The notes: generated by a model from the sequence alone, not told the origin. Positions 17,549-26,398 are shown, numbered from the stretch's first letter. The stretch is DNA of 33,613 nucleotides from Helicobacter didelphidarum (GCF_003364195.1 NZ_NXLQ01000021.1:1-33613), one strand, 5' to 3'. Translations and numbers: made by a program.

Positions 17549-19627
17549 ATGTCAAATATCTTAGATAATAGTCAGTATCAAAGTGCTGTGCAACAATTGA
17601 ATCTCTATGCAAAACATTATTATGAACTCGATGACCCAATAGCAAGCGATGAAGAATATGACAATCTTTATAAAAAAATTTATGAATATGAGAGAAACAA
17701 TCCAAATAACATTAATCCAAATTCCCCAACACAACGGGTTGGTGGTAAAGTCTTACAAGATTTCAGCAAGAATTCACATAGAAAACGTATGTGGAGCTTA
17801 GAAGATGTATTTGATAATAATGATTTACTGCAATGGTTTGAAAAACTTGAAAACGCATTATCTCGATTGCAAAAATCTCAATCTCTTTTTGACGACAATA
17901 CAATACAATATAAGAGTATTTTAGAAGATTCTCTTCTTGCAAAGCTTCATTTTTGCATATCCCCAAAATATGATGGTATGAGTTTGAATCTTTTCTATAA
18001 AAATGGTAAATTACAAAGTGCTACAACGCGTGGAGATGGAGAAATTGGGGAATTAGTTACACAAAATGCAAAAACGATAAAAAGTATACCCCAAACAATT
18101 CCATTTCATGGTGGAATTGAGATTCGCGGTGAGGTTGTTTTGTCAAAAAAAAATTTTGATACACTCAATAAAGAGCGTGAGAAAAACAACCAATCCCTTT
18201 TTGCAAATCCAAGAAATGCAGCTGCAGGTAGTATGCGACAGTTAGATTCCAATCTTACTGCGGAAAGAAAACTTGATTTTATTGCATGGGGGATAGGATA
18301 TTGTGATGATATGCAACAATTATGCAAATTGGCACAAAAGAATAAAGTAGGGTTTTATGATATATTAATGTTGCTTCCAGAGTTTGGTTTTGAATCCTTT
18401 GTATATTTAGAATCTATGATACCAAAAAATATCGAAAAAGAATATCAAAAAGTCCTTAATATGCGAGAAGATTTTGAATTTTTACTTGATGGTTTTGTGA
18501 TTGTGCTTGATGATTTGGAGCTACAAGAAAAATTAGGATTTACACAAAAAGCACCTCGTTACGCATGTGCGTATAAATTTCCTTCCACAGAGATTGTTAT
18601 CCAAATAGATTCTATTAGTCCGCAAGTTGGAAGAACAGGGATTATCACGCCAGTTGCAAATTTTAAGCCAACTTTATTAGATGGTGCATACATTAGTCGT
18701 GCAACACTCCACAATTATAAAGAGATTGAACGAAAAGATATACGCATACACGATTCTTGTTTGCTTGTTCGTAGTGGAGATGTGATTCCAAAAATTACAA
18801 AAGTGCTTACAGATCGACGCAATGGCAATGAGATAGAAATTCTCAAGCCAACACAATGCCCAATATGTCATCATAGTGTAAGTTATGAAGATATTTTTAT
18901 TTATTGTAGTAATCCTAATTGTGATGCGATTATTAAAACAAAGCTCATACATTTTGCATCAAAAAAATGTATGAATATTGAGGGATTAGGGAAGAGCATA
19001 GTAGAACTCTTGGTAGATTTAAAACTCATTATACAATTTAAAGATATTTATTATTTACATTATGAAAATTTATTTCAATTAGAAGGTTTTAAAGAAAAAA
19101 AAGCACAAAACCTTATTGACTCTATTCAAGGCACTATTAACAATCGTGAATTATGGCGTTTTATCCATGCACTTGGAATCTTACATATTGGGGAAGTTGC
19201 AAGTAAAAAACTTGCATATTATGGTATAGAAATTTTTGATAAAAGTTTTGAAGAACTTAAGGAAATTAATGGGTTTGGTGAGGAAATGGCACAAAGTTTT
19301 TATGATTTTTGTCATCGTAATAAAGAGTTTATCATTGACTTAATACAAATTATTCAACCAGTGATTGAAATTAGTAGAAGTAATAAGGAACAACAAGAAA
19401 ATCTTTTTGCAAAAAAAACTTGCGTAATTACTGGAACTTTTGAAAAATCCCGTGAGGAACTAAAAGCAATTTTAGAATCTTATGGTGCAAAAGTTACTTC
19501 AAGTGTGAGTGTAAAAACAGACTACCTCATAGTGGGTGAAAAGGCGGGGTCAAAGCTACAAAAAGCTCAAGAATTAGGTTTAAAAGTTATTGCAGAAAAA
19601 GAATTAAAAGATTTATTAGGAATATAA
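17549..19627 (+). CDS. ligA: NAD-dependent DNA ligase
   Basis: Seals nicks in duplex DNA using NAD. The Ia domain carries YYELDDPIASDEEYDNLY. The adenylated lysine is K140 in ISPKYDGMSL. The OB-fold region holds PQVGRTGIITPVANF. A four-Cys zinc finger follows (CPIC then CSNPNC), then helix-hairpin-helix repeats with EGLGKS and LEGFKEKKAQN. A BRCT domain occupies about 613-690 with VITGTFEKSREEL and DYLIVGEKAGSKL. At 692 residues it is some 35 longer than H. pylori LigA; the extra length lies mostly at about 100-132, between the Ia and adenylation parts. AAAGGA precedes the ATG. Confidence 0.97.
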   Translation: MSNILDNSQYQSAVQQLNLYAKHYYELDDPIASDEEYDNLYKKIYEYERNNPNNINPNSPTQRVGGKVLQDFSKNSHRKRMWSLEDVFDNNDLLQWFEKLENALSRLQKSQSLFDDNTIQYKSILEDSLLAKLHFCISPKYDGMSLNLFYKNGKLQSATTRGDGEIGELVTQNAKTIKSIPQTIPFHGGIEIRGEVVLSKKNFDTLNKEREKNNQSLFANPRNAAAGSMRQLDSNLTAERKLDFIAWGIGYCDDMQQLCKLAQKNKVGFYDILMLLPEFGFESFVYLESMIPKNIEKEYQKVLNMREDFEFLLDGFVIVLDDLELQEKLGFTQKAPRYACAYKFPSTEIVIQIDSISPQVGRTGIITPVANFKPTLLDGAYISRATLHNYKEIERKDIRIHDSCLLVRSGDVIPKITKVLTDRRNGNEIEILKPTQCPICHHSVSYEDIFIYCSNPNCDAIIKTKLIHFASKKCMNIEGLGKSIVELLVDLKLIIQFKDIYYLHYENLFQLEGFKEKKAQNLIDSIQGTINNRELWRFIHALGILHIGEVASKKLAYYGIEIFDKSFEELKEINGFGEEMAQSFYDFCHRNKEFIIDLIQIIQPVIEISRSNKEQQENLFAKKTCVITGTFEKSREELKAILESYGAKVTSSVSVKTDYLIVGEKAGSKLQKAQELGLKVIAEKELKDLLGI

Positions 19628-19718
19628 TTTACTTTTGCAATATGAAACATTATGAATCTATTTCATGAAATATTTATAGTGTTTGTGTTAATAAAATTTT
19701 TCACGATATAATAAGTGT

Positions 19719-19955
19719 TCTAAAAAGTAGAATTGAAATAAATTCTTTTTTACATTTACCATCCAATGTGTAATAGTTTTGGGGAATGTTATAAAAAACA
19801 ATTCTTCTCTACTTTAATTTGTAAATATATCCAATACTGCACTATTGCTAATGTAGTGAAAAACAGAAGAGGAATCACATTTATATTGCTATAAAAAACT
19901 AAGAAAGATATTCAAATTCAATAGAGAATCTTTTGTAGATTCTCTATAAGATTTT
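19719..19955 (+). ncRNA. Possible small RNA between ligA and the LolD-like gene
   Basis: TATAAT (19707-19712) could start a transcript near 19719 that ends at the 11 bp terminator hairpin (19921-19947). Within it AAAGTAGA (19724-19731) pairs with TCTACTTT (19808-19815), extended after an internal loop by ATTG (19732-19735) with CAAT (19799-19802), closing a domain of about 92 nt. It matches no 6S, tmRNA, RNase P or SRP RNA core that I recognise. An untranslated 3' end of ligA is the simpler alternative. Confidence 0.2.
19921..19955 (+). terminator. Intrinsic terminator
   Basis: ATAGAGAATCT (19921-19931) and AGATTCTCTAT (19937-19947) form a perfect 11 bp stem with a TTTGT loop, followed by AAGA and T7. 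It is the clearest terminator in the window and reads on the plus strand, 293 bp past ligA. Confidence 0.75.
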
Positions 19956-20112
19956 TTTATATATAGAGCTAATGAGGATTCAAGAATTTATCTTGTTACT
20001 CTTAATATAAGAATAATGAATAGAATAGGATTTCTAGCCTTTTTCCATGAATATTAGGAACTCAATAAAAAATACATAAGATTAATAAAAATATGCGATA
20101 TTTTTTCTAAGT

Positions 20113-20763
20113 CTACTGAATTTGTCGCAATGTTTTGTTTTCCAATAAAACAACCATAGAACATAAATGTGCAAGATTTTGGTCATGTGTAGCAAGCACA
20201 AGTGCGGCGTTATTCACTTTGACATAATGTAGAAGATATTGCATAACGCTCAATGCCGTATCTTTATCAAGATTTCCTGTTGGTTCATCAGCAAGCAAAA
20301 TCTTTGGTTGTTTTGTAAGAACTCGTGCTATACTTAATCGTTGCTGCTGTCCTCCACTAAGCTCACCAATTTGCTGTTTGAGTGTGTGTGCAATTTTAAA
20401 ATCTTCTAGCATTTTCATATCTATATTTATATGGGCTATGAGTTCAGCAATTTGTAAATTTTGCATCACATTAAATCCACGAAAGAGATAATGTGCTTGA
20501 AAAATAATTCCCAATATTTTTTGGCGTAAAAAGAGTAAATCTTTCTCATTGAGACTATAAATATTTTGATAGCCGGTTAAGTGAATAGTTCCTTGCTGTG
20601 GCGGTAAAAGTGTCGAAAGGTGGTTCAAAATCGTGCTTTTCCCACTTCCACTTGCCCCCAATATAGCTATACTTTCGCCACCAAGAAGTCTAAATCCAAT
20701 ATCTTCATAGAGAAGTGTGTCAAATTTATGTGATATATTGGACATTTCAACCAAATATTTCAT
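20113..20763 (-). CDS. LolD-like ABC transporter ATP-binding protein
   Basis: A cytoplasmic ATPase of the MacB/LolD group, which powers permeases working mechanically across the inner membrane. Walker A GASGSGKS is at 36-43, the Q-loop in GIIFQAHYLF near 85-94, signature LSGGQ at 135-139, Walker B ILLADEP at 155-161, followed by TGNLD and the H-loop THD. At 216 residues it is a single ATPase domain. No LolC/LolE or MacB-type permease lies nearby, so the partner must be elsewhere. Its start has AAAGG five bases upstream. It is downstream of rplY on the same strand with a 167 bp gap. Lipoprotein release is the most likely role, by family. Confidence 0.8.
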   Translation of the reverse strand: MKYLVEMSNISHKFDTLLYEDIGFRLLGGESIAILGASGSGKSTILNHLSTLLPPQQGTIHLTGYQNIYSLNEKDLLFLRQKILGIIFQAHYLFRGFNVMQNLQIAELIAHINIDMKMLEDFKIAHTLKQQIGELSGGQQQRLSIARVLTKQPKILLADEPTGNLDKDTALSVMQYLLHYVKVNNAALVLATHDQNLAHLCSMVVLLENKTLRQIQ

Positions 20764-20930
20764 AAAAACCTTTTCTAACTTACGCTAAATACTATTGAAA
20801 GAGAATAAAGCCAAGATCCTCTAAAATATTAAAAATGATAAGAATCTGTAAGGATAAATTCTTCATGTAAAGAAATTAAAACTTCAGGATTCAACCACAA
20901 TAGAATGAGTATGTGTGAGAACACAAGAAG

Positions 20931-21467
20931 TTATTTTGCTTTAATAACGCCAACAACAGCATTTGAAGGTTTATCAATAATTGTTACACCATCAGTTTGT
21001 GGTAAATCTCGAACAAGGATTGTGTGTCCAACATCAAGAGGTCCAACATCAAGTTCATAAGAATTTGGTAATACTGCTACATCACATTTTACCGCAATTC
21101 TTTTTCGCGAAAAGACTAAAACACCTTTATTCTTTAATCCGATAGGAGAACCATGCACTTTTACAGGGACTTTAAATTTCGCAATAACCCCTTTTTGCGC
21201 AAACATCATATCAACATGTAAAATATCACTTGTTACAGGATCTTTTTGGTATTCTTGCACTACAACATCATAAGTTTTATCAGCGATTTTTACAGGAAAA
21301 ACAAGATTAATTTTTGAACGCATAAATTTAATAAAATCATTACGTTTAAAAGCACAATGAATATTTGCACATCCTTTACCATAAATATTGGCAATTAGAT
21401 AACCATCTCGTTTTAACGCTTTTGCGTTACTTTTACTAATACTATCTCTAAGTTTGCCTTCTAACAT
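20931..21467 (-). CDS. rplY: 50S ribosomal protein bL25 (Ctc form)
   Basis: Binds 5S rRNA in the large subunit. The 178 residues match the two-domain form: an L25 domain ([22 protein letters not shown], then NIYGKG and the VPVKVHGSP strand) and a C-terminal TL5-like beta domain ([24 protein letters not shown]). AAGGAC precedes the ATG. Pth commonly follows bL25 in related genomes; here the next gene is the LolD-like ATPase, so the order differs. Confidence 0.93.
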   Translation of the reverse strand: MLEGKLRDSISKSNAKALKRDGYLIANIYGKGCANIHCAFKRNDFIKFMRSKINLVFPVKIADKTYDVVVQEYQKDPVTSDILHVDMMFAQKGVIAKFKVPVKVHGSPIGLKNKGVLVFSRKRIAVKCDVAVLPNSYELDVGPLDVGHTILVRDLPQTDGVTIIDKPSNAVVGVIKAK

Positions 21468-21502
21468 TTTCTATGTCCTTTTATAAAGAATTAAAAGTTT
21501 GC

Positions 21503-21508
21503 ATTATA
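21503..21508 (-). promoter_or_regulatory. -10 box of rplY
   Basis: Reads TATAAT on the minus strand, giving a start near 21496 and a leader of about 29 nt with AAGGAC. Confidence 0.45.
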
Positions 21509-21511
21509 TCT

Positions 21512-21549
21512 AAAATATTATAAATTTTTACATAAATTTATAATATTTT
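21512..21549. repeat. Perfect 16 bp inverted repeat at the rplY promoter
   Basis: AAAATATTATAAATTT (21512-21527) and its exact complement (21534-21549) flank TTACAT. It occupies the spacer and -35 region of the minus-strand rplY promoter. Being only A and T its RNA stem is weak, which makes a protein site or a chance AT palindrome possible. Confidence 0.5.
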
Positions 21550-21776
21550 TATTAGAATCGCTAAGGCAAAATTATAAAACCTTCGTTATTATTGCGATTA
21601 CCTGTCTTCAAATCATTTTTCTTTCTATTTATCATATCAAGTTATCGTATTTGGAAATCAAAAGTTACGAGATAGAATTACATGGTTCTAGCATAAAACT
21701 ATATAAATAAATATGTATTATGAAAAGGATAAACTTAACAGTGCAAAGAGCGAACAAACATAGAAAATTGCAATGA

Positions 21777-22078
21777 GATAAGGACACTACTCAGTATAGA
21801 TTACAGAATTGTTTTAATGGGAGAAAAAGATTGTATGATAAGTGGTAATCTTCCTATAATGATACTGATGTAGGTGTCAATGTAGGGCATGAGAATAGAA
21901 ATTTACACAAAGTAACACAAAATGTAGAAAACAATAGCAATGAAATCATAAAAATCACGCTTCATCTTACAATGAAAAGATTTATGGAGATTCTAATGAT
22001 TGGAATTAAAGTGGATTCTTGTGAAGTTGTGTTATTTTTTGGATATAAGATTCTTTCATTAGGAACATTGAGTGTTTA
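21777..22078 (+). pseudogene. Possible decayed coding sequence, unidentified
   Basis: One frame is open for 23 codons (21777-21845), stops at a TAA (21846-21848), then is open for 76 codons (21849-22075) to the TAA at 22076-22078. The translation includes NDTDVGVNVGHENRNLHKVT and looks protein-like, but has no early start codon or ribosome site and matches no family I know. In AT-rich DNA a frame of this length may be chance. Confidence 0.2.
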
Positions 22079-22228
22079 AATCTAGCTAAAACAATACAAT
22101 GTTCTTTGTGATTTTTCTTTTAGCAATGCACTCGTGCTATAAGCCTGTTATTAAACCTATGCGAAGTGAAAAGAAAATATAATATTATTATGTTATGTAT
22201 TTTGCACTTTTCTAGTTTAATAAGAAAT

Positions 22229-22558
22229 TTAACCTTGTCGTTTTTGTTTGTCTTTGAGATAGTTAAAGAGCAATTCACTATATCCAAAGCCACCGCTTAG
22301 ATTCTCTGCTAGTTGTTCTTTAAACATTGAGTTGTAAATATCACTACCAGGCTGTTTTGGATAGAGCGGGTTATCAAGGTTTAGGGAAGTATCAAGAAGC
22401 GTTTTGATAAAGATAGCTTCAAATTTATCAGTTTGCTCTCTCAATGCCTTATCACTAGAATCGGTTTTATCTCCAACTTTTGACTTGAGTTTTTGCACCA
22501 AATCAGTTTCTTTTGTTTGTGCTAAAGAGGTCAATGTATTTGTAGAATCAATAGTCAT
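22229..22558 (-). CDS. flgJ: FlgJ-type flagellar rod-binding protein, rod domain only
   Basis: Small protein of 109 residues like the N-terminal rod-cap domain of FlgJ, which helps rod assembly in the periplasm. The diagnostic part is the helix pattern EQTDKFEAIFIKTLLDTSLNLDNPLY followed by GSDIYNSMFKEQLAENLSGGFGYSELLFNYL. The peptidoglycan hydrolase domain of enteric FlgJ is absent, as is normal for epsilonproteobacteria. I chose the ATG at 22558 because AAAGGAG is five bases upstream; an upstream ATG at 22627 would add 23 hydrophobic residues and lacks support. No flgI or other flagellar gene is adjacent. Confidence 0.75.
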   Translation of the reverse strand: MTIDSTNTLTSLAQTKETDLVQKLKSKVGDKTDSSDKALREQTDKFEAIFIKTLLDTSLNLDNPLYPKQPGSDIYNSMFKEQLAENLSGGFGYSELLFNYLKDKQKRQG

Positions 22559-22846
22559 GCAAACTCCTTTTGTCATGAATAAATCACATAAAATTATGTT
22601 TATAAAAAGCAAAAAAGATTCCAACATAATTGAAGCTTAATAATATTTTTCGTTTAATTATTATATTCATCATGCTCAAAGTATATTTTTTAAAAATTAG
22701 TTTCTAAAAAATAAATATATTGGTGTCTTATTTTGTGAATATAACGATAAGACTATCATAAAATTATTGAAGTAAATGTAATCAAAGTTCAAAATCTAAA
22801 AATTTTTATGTTATTTAAGTAAAATATATTTGGAAATAACATGATT
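22559..22846. other. Non-coding stretch, 288 bp
   Basis: Spacer between two minus-strand genes. I see no RNA gene or clear hairpin with a T run; it may hold the flgJ promoter. Confidence 0.4.
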
Positions 22847-23764
22847 TTACAGGCAATAAAATTGCACTCCAGCAATATTTTTTATTTGTATTTCACCTTT
22901 TTGTTGTAAATATTCTAGTCTTTCCCTACTTTCCTTGGTTAGTAAAATTTCAGAATCTAAATGACTAAGAGGACGTCTTTTAAGTAATTCAATAATTCCA
23001 TTATTATCAAGATTTTGTTGTTGTATTTGCATTGTTGTATCATTTTTGCGTGTTGCAACACATACATTTAATCCATAAAAAATTTGACTTAACTTATAGA
23101 GTTTTTCATTGCTGACACCCTCCACTCTATGTGAACTTGGTCTATCAATAGTAGATAAATCCAACCTTTTTATCCCAACTTCACGCAAAAACTCTGCATT
23201 TTTTTCATTTGATTCTTTATCATCATTGAAACCTTTTACAATAAGAATTTCCGCAATCAAATCCCCTTGAAAATCTTTAGCAAACTCTTTAATACCATAT
23301 TTTATCTGTTCTAAATCAAGTGTCTTGCTTGGCTTATCAACTCGTTTAAATTTTTGTAATGAGATAGAATCAAGAGAAAATTTTACAATATCAAAGTATT
23401 GTAATGACTCTTTACACTCAAGAAATTTAGAACCATTGCTTAAAATAAGTGTTTTTATATGCTTATAAGAGAGAAGAATTTTTTTTGTTTCTTGGATTAA
23501 CTCTCCTAAAAAAGGATATAAAGTAGGTTCACCATTTGCTGTAAAAGTCAAAACATCAATACAAGAATTTTCTTTTAAAGCATTCGTAATAGCATGTAAT
23601 ACAGATGCCACAGGGACAATGGATTGTTGTGAATCTATGGGAGACTGTGCTTGAAGTTCACAATATACACAATTAAAATTACATTGTTTTTTGCTTGGAC
23701 TTAAATCAACCCCCAAGCTCATACCAAAACGACGGGAAAGAATAGGTCCAAATGTGATGTGCAT
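22847..23764 (-). CDS. Radical SAM protein (COG0731-like)
   Basis: Contains the Fe-S/SAM motif C28-x3-C32-x2-C35 (CNFNCVYC) after a start (FGPILSRRFGMSLGVDLSP) typical of the COG0731 group, which also contains wyosine-type tRNA enzymes. DVLTFTANGEPTLYP is the SAM-binding GEPT block; LSNGS, KFSLDS and RVDKP follow as in the family. The C-terminal 60 residues (about 245-305, LLKRRPLSHLDSEILL) look like a winged helix. The family is conserved in Helicobacter (I recall HP0117 as similar), but no reaction has been shown to my knowledge. It lies divergently from ribH with 267 bp between. Confidence 0.85.
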   Translation of the reverse strand: MHITFGPILSRRFGMSLGVDLSPSKKQCNFNCVYCELQAQSPIDSQQSIVPVASVLHAITNALKENSCIDVLTFTANGEPTLYPFLGELIQETKKILLSYKHIKTLILSNGSKFLECKESLQYFDIVKFSLDSISLQKFKRVDKPSKTLDLEQIKYGIKEFAKDFQGDLIAEILIVKGFNDDKESNEKNAEFLREVGIKRLDLSTIDRPSSHRVEGVSNEKLYKLSQIFYGLNVCVATRKNDTTMQIQQQNLDNNGIIELLKRRPLSHLDSEILLTKESRERLEYLQQKGEIQIKNIAGVQFYCL

Positions 23765-23900
23765 AAAATACCTTATTTATTTGATAATTATTTGGTAACT
23801 CTCGACTATATTTTTACGATACATTCGTTTTTTCTACATAAAATCAATACTTTTCTTCAAAAAAGGAAAGCACATTATACATTATTTTTTATAATTTTGA

Positions 23901-23906
23901 TATAAT
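23901..23906 (+). promoter_or_regulatory. Candidate -10 box of ribH-nusB
   Basis: TATAAT preceded by TTTTGA, about 125 bp upstream of the ribH ATG. I see no FMN riboswitch signature in the leader. Confidence 0.35.
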
Positions 23907-24031
23907 AAAAACTACCATAAAGTATCTTAAGTCTAAAATTTTTAGAAACATTAATATAGCTTTGTAAAGGTTTTAAGAGATTAATATTTATCTTTAAGAA
24001 AGTCAAGAATAAGAATATTTGAGAGGTATGT

Positions 24032-24499
24032 ATGAAAATTATTGAAGGAAAAATTGCATTACAAGGAAATGAACGTATAGCTATATTGTGTTCTCGTTTT
24101 AATAGTATGGTTACAGATAGACTTGTTGAGGGAGCAAAGGATTGTTATTTACGACATGGTGGAATGAGTGAAAATCTTTCTTTAATTAAAGTGCCGGGTG
24201 CATTTGAATTGCCTTTTATTTTAGAAAAGATTCTTTCAAATAGTGATTATGATGGAGTATGCGTTTTGGGTGCAATTATTCGTGGAGGAACGCCTCATTT
24301 TGACTATGTTGCGGCAGAAGCAACAAAGGGTGTTGCAAATGTAACTTTGAAATATGGAGGAGCAGTGAGCTTTGGAATCTTAACAACAGATAGTATTGAA
24401 CAGGCATTAGACAGAGCTGGTCTCAAGGTCGGAAACAAAGGGTTTGAAGCAATGTCGAGCCTTATTGAATTATTAGATGTTTATAGGCAGTTAGATTAA
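24032..24499 (+). CDS. ribH: 6,7-dimethyl-8-ribityllumazine synthase
   Basis: Penultimate step of riboflavin synthesis. The 155 residues contain the substrate loop [29 protein letters not shown], and the catalytic histidine region [15 protein letters not shown], then [24 protein letters not shown] ahead of the ATG acts as ribosome site. Its stop codon overlaps the nusB start by one base, a coupling known for this pair in Helicobacter. In H. pylori kdsA lies next to ribH; here a radical SAM gene is divergent instead. Confidence 0.97.
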   Translation: MKIIEGKIALQGNERIAILCSRFNSMVTDRLVEGAKDCYLRHGGMSENLSLIKVPGAFELPFILEKILSNSDYDGVCVLGAIIRGGTPHFDYVAAEATKGVANVTLKYGGAVSFGILTTDSIEQALDRAGLKVGNKGFEAMSSLIELLDVYRQLD

Positions 24500-25548
24500 T
24501 GGCAACACGAAAACAAGCACGAGAAGCAGTGATTCAGCTCCTGTATGCATATGAGTTAGGAAATGATAATGTTTTAGAACAAGCCATTGCATTCTTAGAT
24601 GCACAAAAAATACGTCATAAACAACAAAATTTTGCCCTATCTCTTTTGCATGGTGTGCTATCCCACAGAATCTTACTCATGCAAGTAATTGAAGTTTTCT
24701 TAAAAACATGGGATATTGAGAGGTTGGGTGCAATTGAAAAAGTGATTCTAAGTCTTGGGATATATGAGCTTTTGCAAACAGATACTCAAGAAGCAATTAT
24801 TATTAACGAGGCTATCGAATTAACAAAATCTTTTGGCTTAAGTGATGCTTCAAAATTAATTAATGGCATACTTGATTCTGTTGCAAAAACAGGTATTGAT
24901 GTTATTGCTGATAAGATTCAGCTAAGGCAGAAAGAATTGGAACTGCAGTCTCAAAATACTCAAGAAAGTAGTAAAATAGATATAGAATCCGATAGAGATT
25001 CTATACATCCTTTGATAAGACAGAAACGCAATGATTCTGCAGAATCAGATTGTATAAGCAAAAAACAACCAAGAAAGTTACATTCTCATGAGAAAAATCA
25101 GGGATACAAAGAACGCAATATATCTCAAGAGAATATACGAGATTATAAAAATAACAGAAAAAATTTTAAAACATTGAATAAAGGTTCTCATAGAGATATA
25201 GCACAGAGTGATGATAAAAAAAATACTAAGAAAGATTTTTCGGAAAAAAGTGCAAAAAAAATCCATATTTCCAATATAAAAGTTGTTAAGGCGATACAAG
25301 ACAATAGTGTAAATATTGTGAGCAAAGAGAAAGATAATCAGACGAAAAATAAACACAATCACGATGCAACAAGCCATCATGATGGTTCGCATATTGGAAA
25401 AAATCAAAAAACATTTCATAGGAAAAAATCAAATAAATTTCAAAATACTTCTAAGGATAAGCAAACATTTCATAAACAAGATTCTAACAATACAAAGCCA
25501 AAACATAATATGAGTCAGATGCGTAAAGATTCTATAAAAAAAGAATAA
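24499..25548 (+). CDS. nusB: Transcription antitermination factor NusB with long basic C-terminal tail
   Basis: The first 135 residues are a standard NusB fold (ATRKQAREAVIQLLYAYELG, then GAIEKVILSLGIYELL and AIIINEAIELTKSFGLSDASKLINGILDSV). NusB with S10 binds boxA RNA and supports rRNA antitermination. Residues about 136-349 form an extra tail of about 214 residues made mostly of Lys, Asn, Ser, Asp, Gln and His with no recognisable domain and no predicted membrane part. Typical NusB is 130-150 residues, so this doubles the protein. The frame is intact with no stop. A disordered, positively charged, RNA-binding tail is plausible but inferred. The ATG overlaps the ribH stop. Confidence 0.92.
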   Translation: MATRKQAREAVIQLLYAYELGNDNVLEQAIAFLDAQKIRHKQQNFALSLLHGVLSHRILLMQVIEVFLKTWDIERLGAIEKVILSLGIYELLQTDTQEAIIINEAIELTKSFGLSDASKLINGILDSVAKTGIDVIADKIQLRQKELELQSQNTQESSKIDIESDRDSIHPLIRQKRNDSAESDCISKKQPRKLHSHEKNQGYKERNISQENIRDYKNNRKNFKTLNKGSHRDIAQSDDKKNTKKDFSEKSAKKIHISNIKVVKAIQDNSVNIVSKEKDNQTKNKHNHDATSHHDGSHIGKNQKTFHRKKSNKFQNTSKDKQTFHKQDSNNTKPKHNMSQMRKDSIKKE

Positions 25549-25624
25549 TTTGAGTATTAAATACTATTCTCTTGAATACAATCTTAGAAATAATTGCAAT
25601 AAAATTTACAAAAAAGGATAAAAT

Positions 25625-26398
25625 ATGAAGCTTTGTGTTGCACTTGATATGCAAACAAAAGATTTAAATCTTGAGTTAGCAAAAACAATCCAATATTATT
25701 TTCCCAATCGAGATATTTGGTTAAAAGTTGGGCTTCGTAGTTTTATTCGGGATGGCAATCAGTTTGTAAAAGCTTTAAAGAGTTTGGGTTTTCCAATTTT
25801 TTTAGACTTAAAGCTTTATGATATTCCAAATACTATGCTTGATTCTGTTAAAGAATGTCAGAATCTAGGTGTTGATATGCTCACTATACATGCAAGTTGT
25901 GGAAGTGAAGCTATGAGCATTCTCACACAATATGTTAATCAAAATAATTTATCTTTAAAAATTATTGCCGTCAGTGCCTTAACAAGCTTTGATAATGAAG
26001 GATTTTGGCAGGTGTATAATACTGATATTACTCGAGGAGTTATAAATTTTGCAAATCTTGTTTATCAAAGTGGTATACACGGGTTGGTTTGCTCTATACA
26101 AGAGGTAGCAGTGATTAAAAATATCTCACAATCATTACTTATTGTTACGCCCGGTATTCGTTTGGAGGATACTGTTATAAAAAAATCATGCGGACAAGAA
26201 CCTTGTGCAATGGAATTATTGGGTAAAGACATTTCTAGTTCGAGTTATAATGCAAATCTCAAAGATGATCAAAAACGTATCTCAAGCCCAAAAGTAGCAA
26301 AGGAACTAGGAAGTGATTTCATTGTTGTTGGAAGACCTATTTATATGGCGAATGATACAAAGAAAGTAATAGAATCTATATTGCAACAAATTTACTGA
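25625..26398 (+). CDS. pyrF: Orotidine 5'-phosphate decarboxylase with inserted segment
   Basis: Last step of UMP synthesis. The substrate Asp is D8 (CVALDM), K34 follows in WLKVG, and the catalytic D61-x-K63-xx-D66 lies in FLDLKLYDIPNT. The C-terminal phosphate site is TPGIR with DFIVVGRPIY. At 257 residues it is about 30 longer than usual; the extra residues, about 180-213 between TPGIR and DDQKR, include CGQEPC and a serine run, and lie in the phosphate-gripper loop. Everything else is normal. AAAAGGA precedes the ATG. It follows nusB by 76 bp and could be cotranscribed. Confidence 0.95.
   Translation: MKLCVALDMQTKDLNLELAKTIQYYFPNRDIWLKVGLRSFIRDGNQFVKALKSLGFPIFLDLKLYDIPNTMLDSVKECQNLGVDMLTIHASCGSEAMSILTQYVNQNNLSLKIIAVSALTSFDNEGFWQVYNTDITRGVINFANLVYQSGIHGLVCSIQEVAVIKNISQSLLIVTPGIRLEDTVIKKSCGQEPCAMELLGKDISSSSYNANLKDDQKRISSPKVAKELGSDFIVVGRPIYMANDTKKVIESILQQIY

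Larger units (their letters stand above)
19628..20112. other. Non-coding stretch of 485 bp between convergent genes
   Basis: No reading frame is supportable. It contains a TATAAT at 19707, a foldable region (19724-19815) and a strong hairpin terminator at 19921-19947. The promoter plus terminator pair suggests a possible small RNA, listed separately. Confidence 0.6.
21468..22228. other. Gene-poor stretch of about 760 bp
   Basis: Longest unassigned interval of the window. It holds the rplY promoter, a perfect 16 bp hairpin and a possible decayed reading frame (21777-22078), listed separately. Nothing with a start codon, ribosome site and credible protein is visible. Confidence 0.6.

Noticed and set aside
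22559-22627. Upstream ATG for the FlgJ-type gene giving a hydrophobic leader
   Set aside because: AAAGGAG sits right before the internal ATG at 22558, and FlgJ-type proteins use the flagellar route, not a signal peptide.
23907-24031. FMN riboswitch upstream of ribH
   Set aside because: None of the conserved G-rich RFN box segments appear in the leader.
25078-25419. Hydrophobic 113-codon minus-strand frame opposite the nusB tail
   Set aside because: Antisense of Lys/Asn codons always reads Phe/Leu/Ile-rich; no start signal and the sense frame is continuous with nusB.
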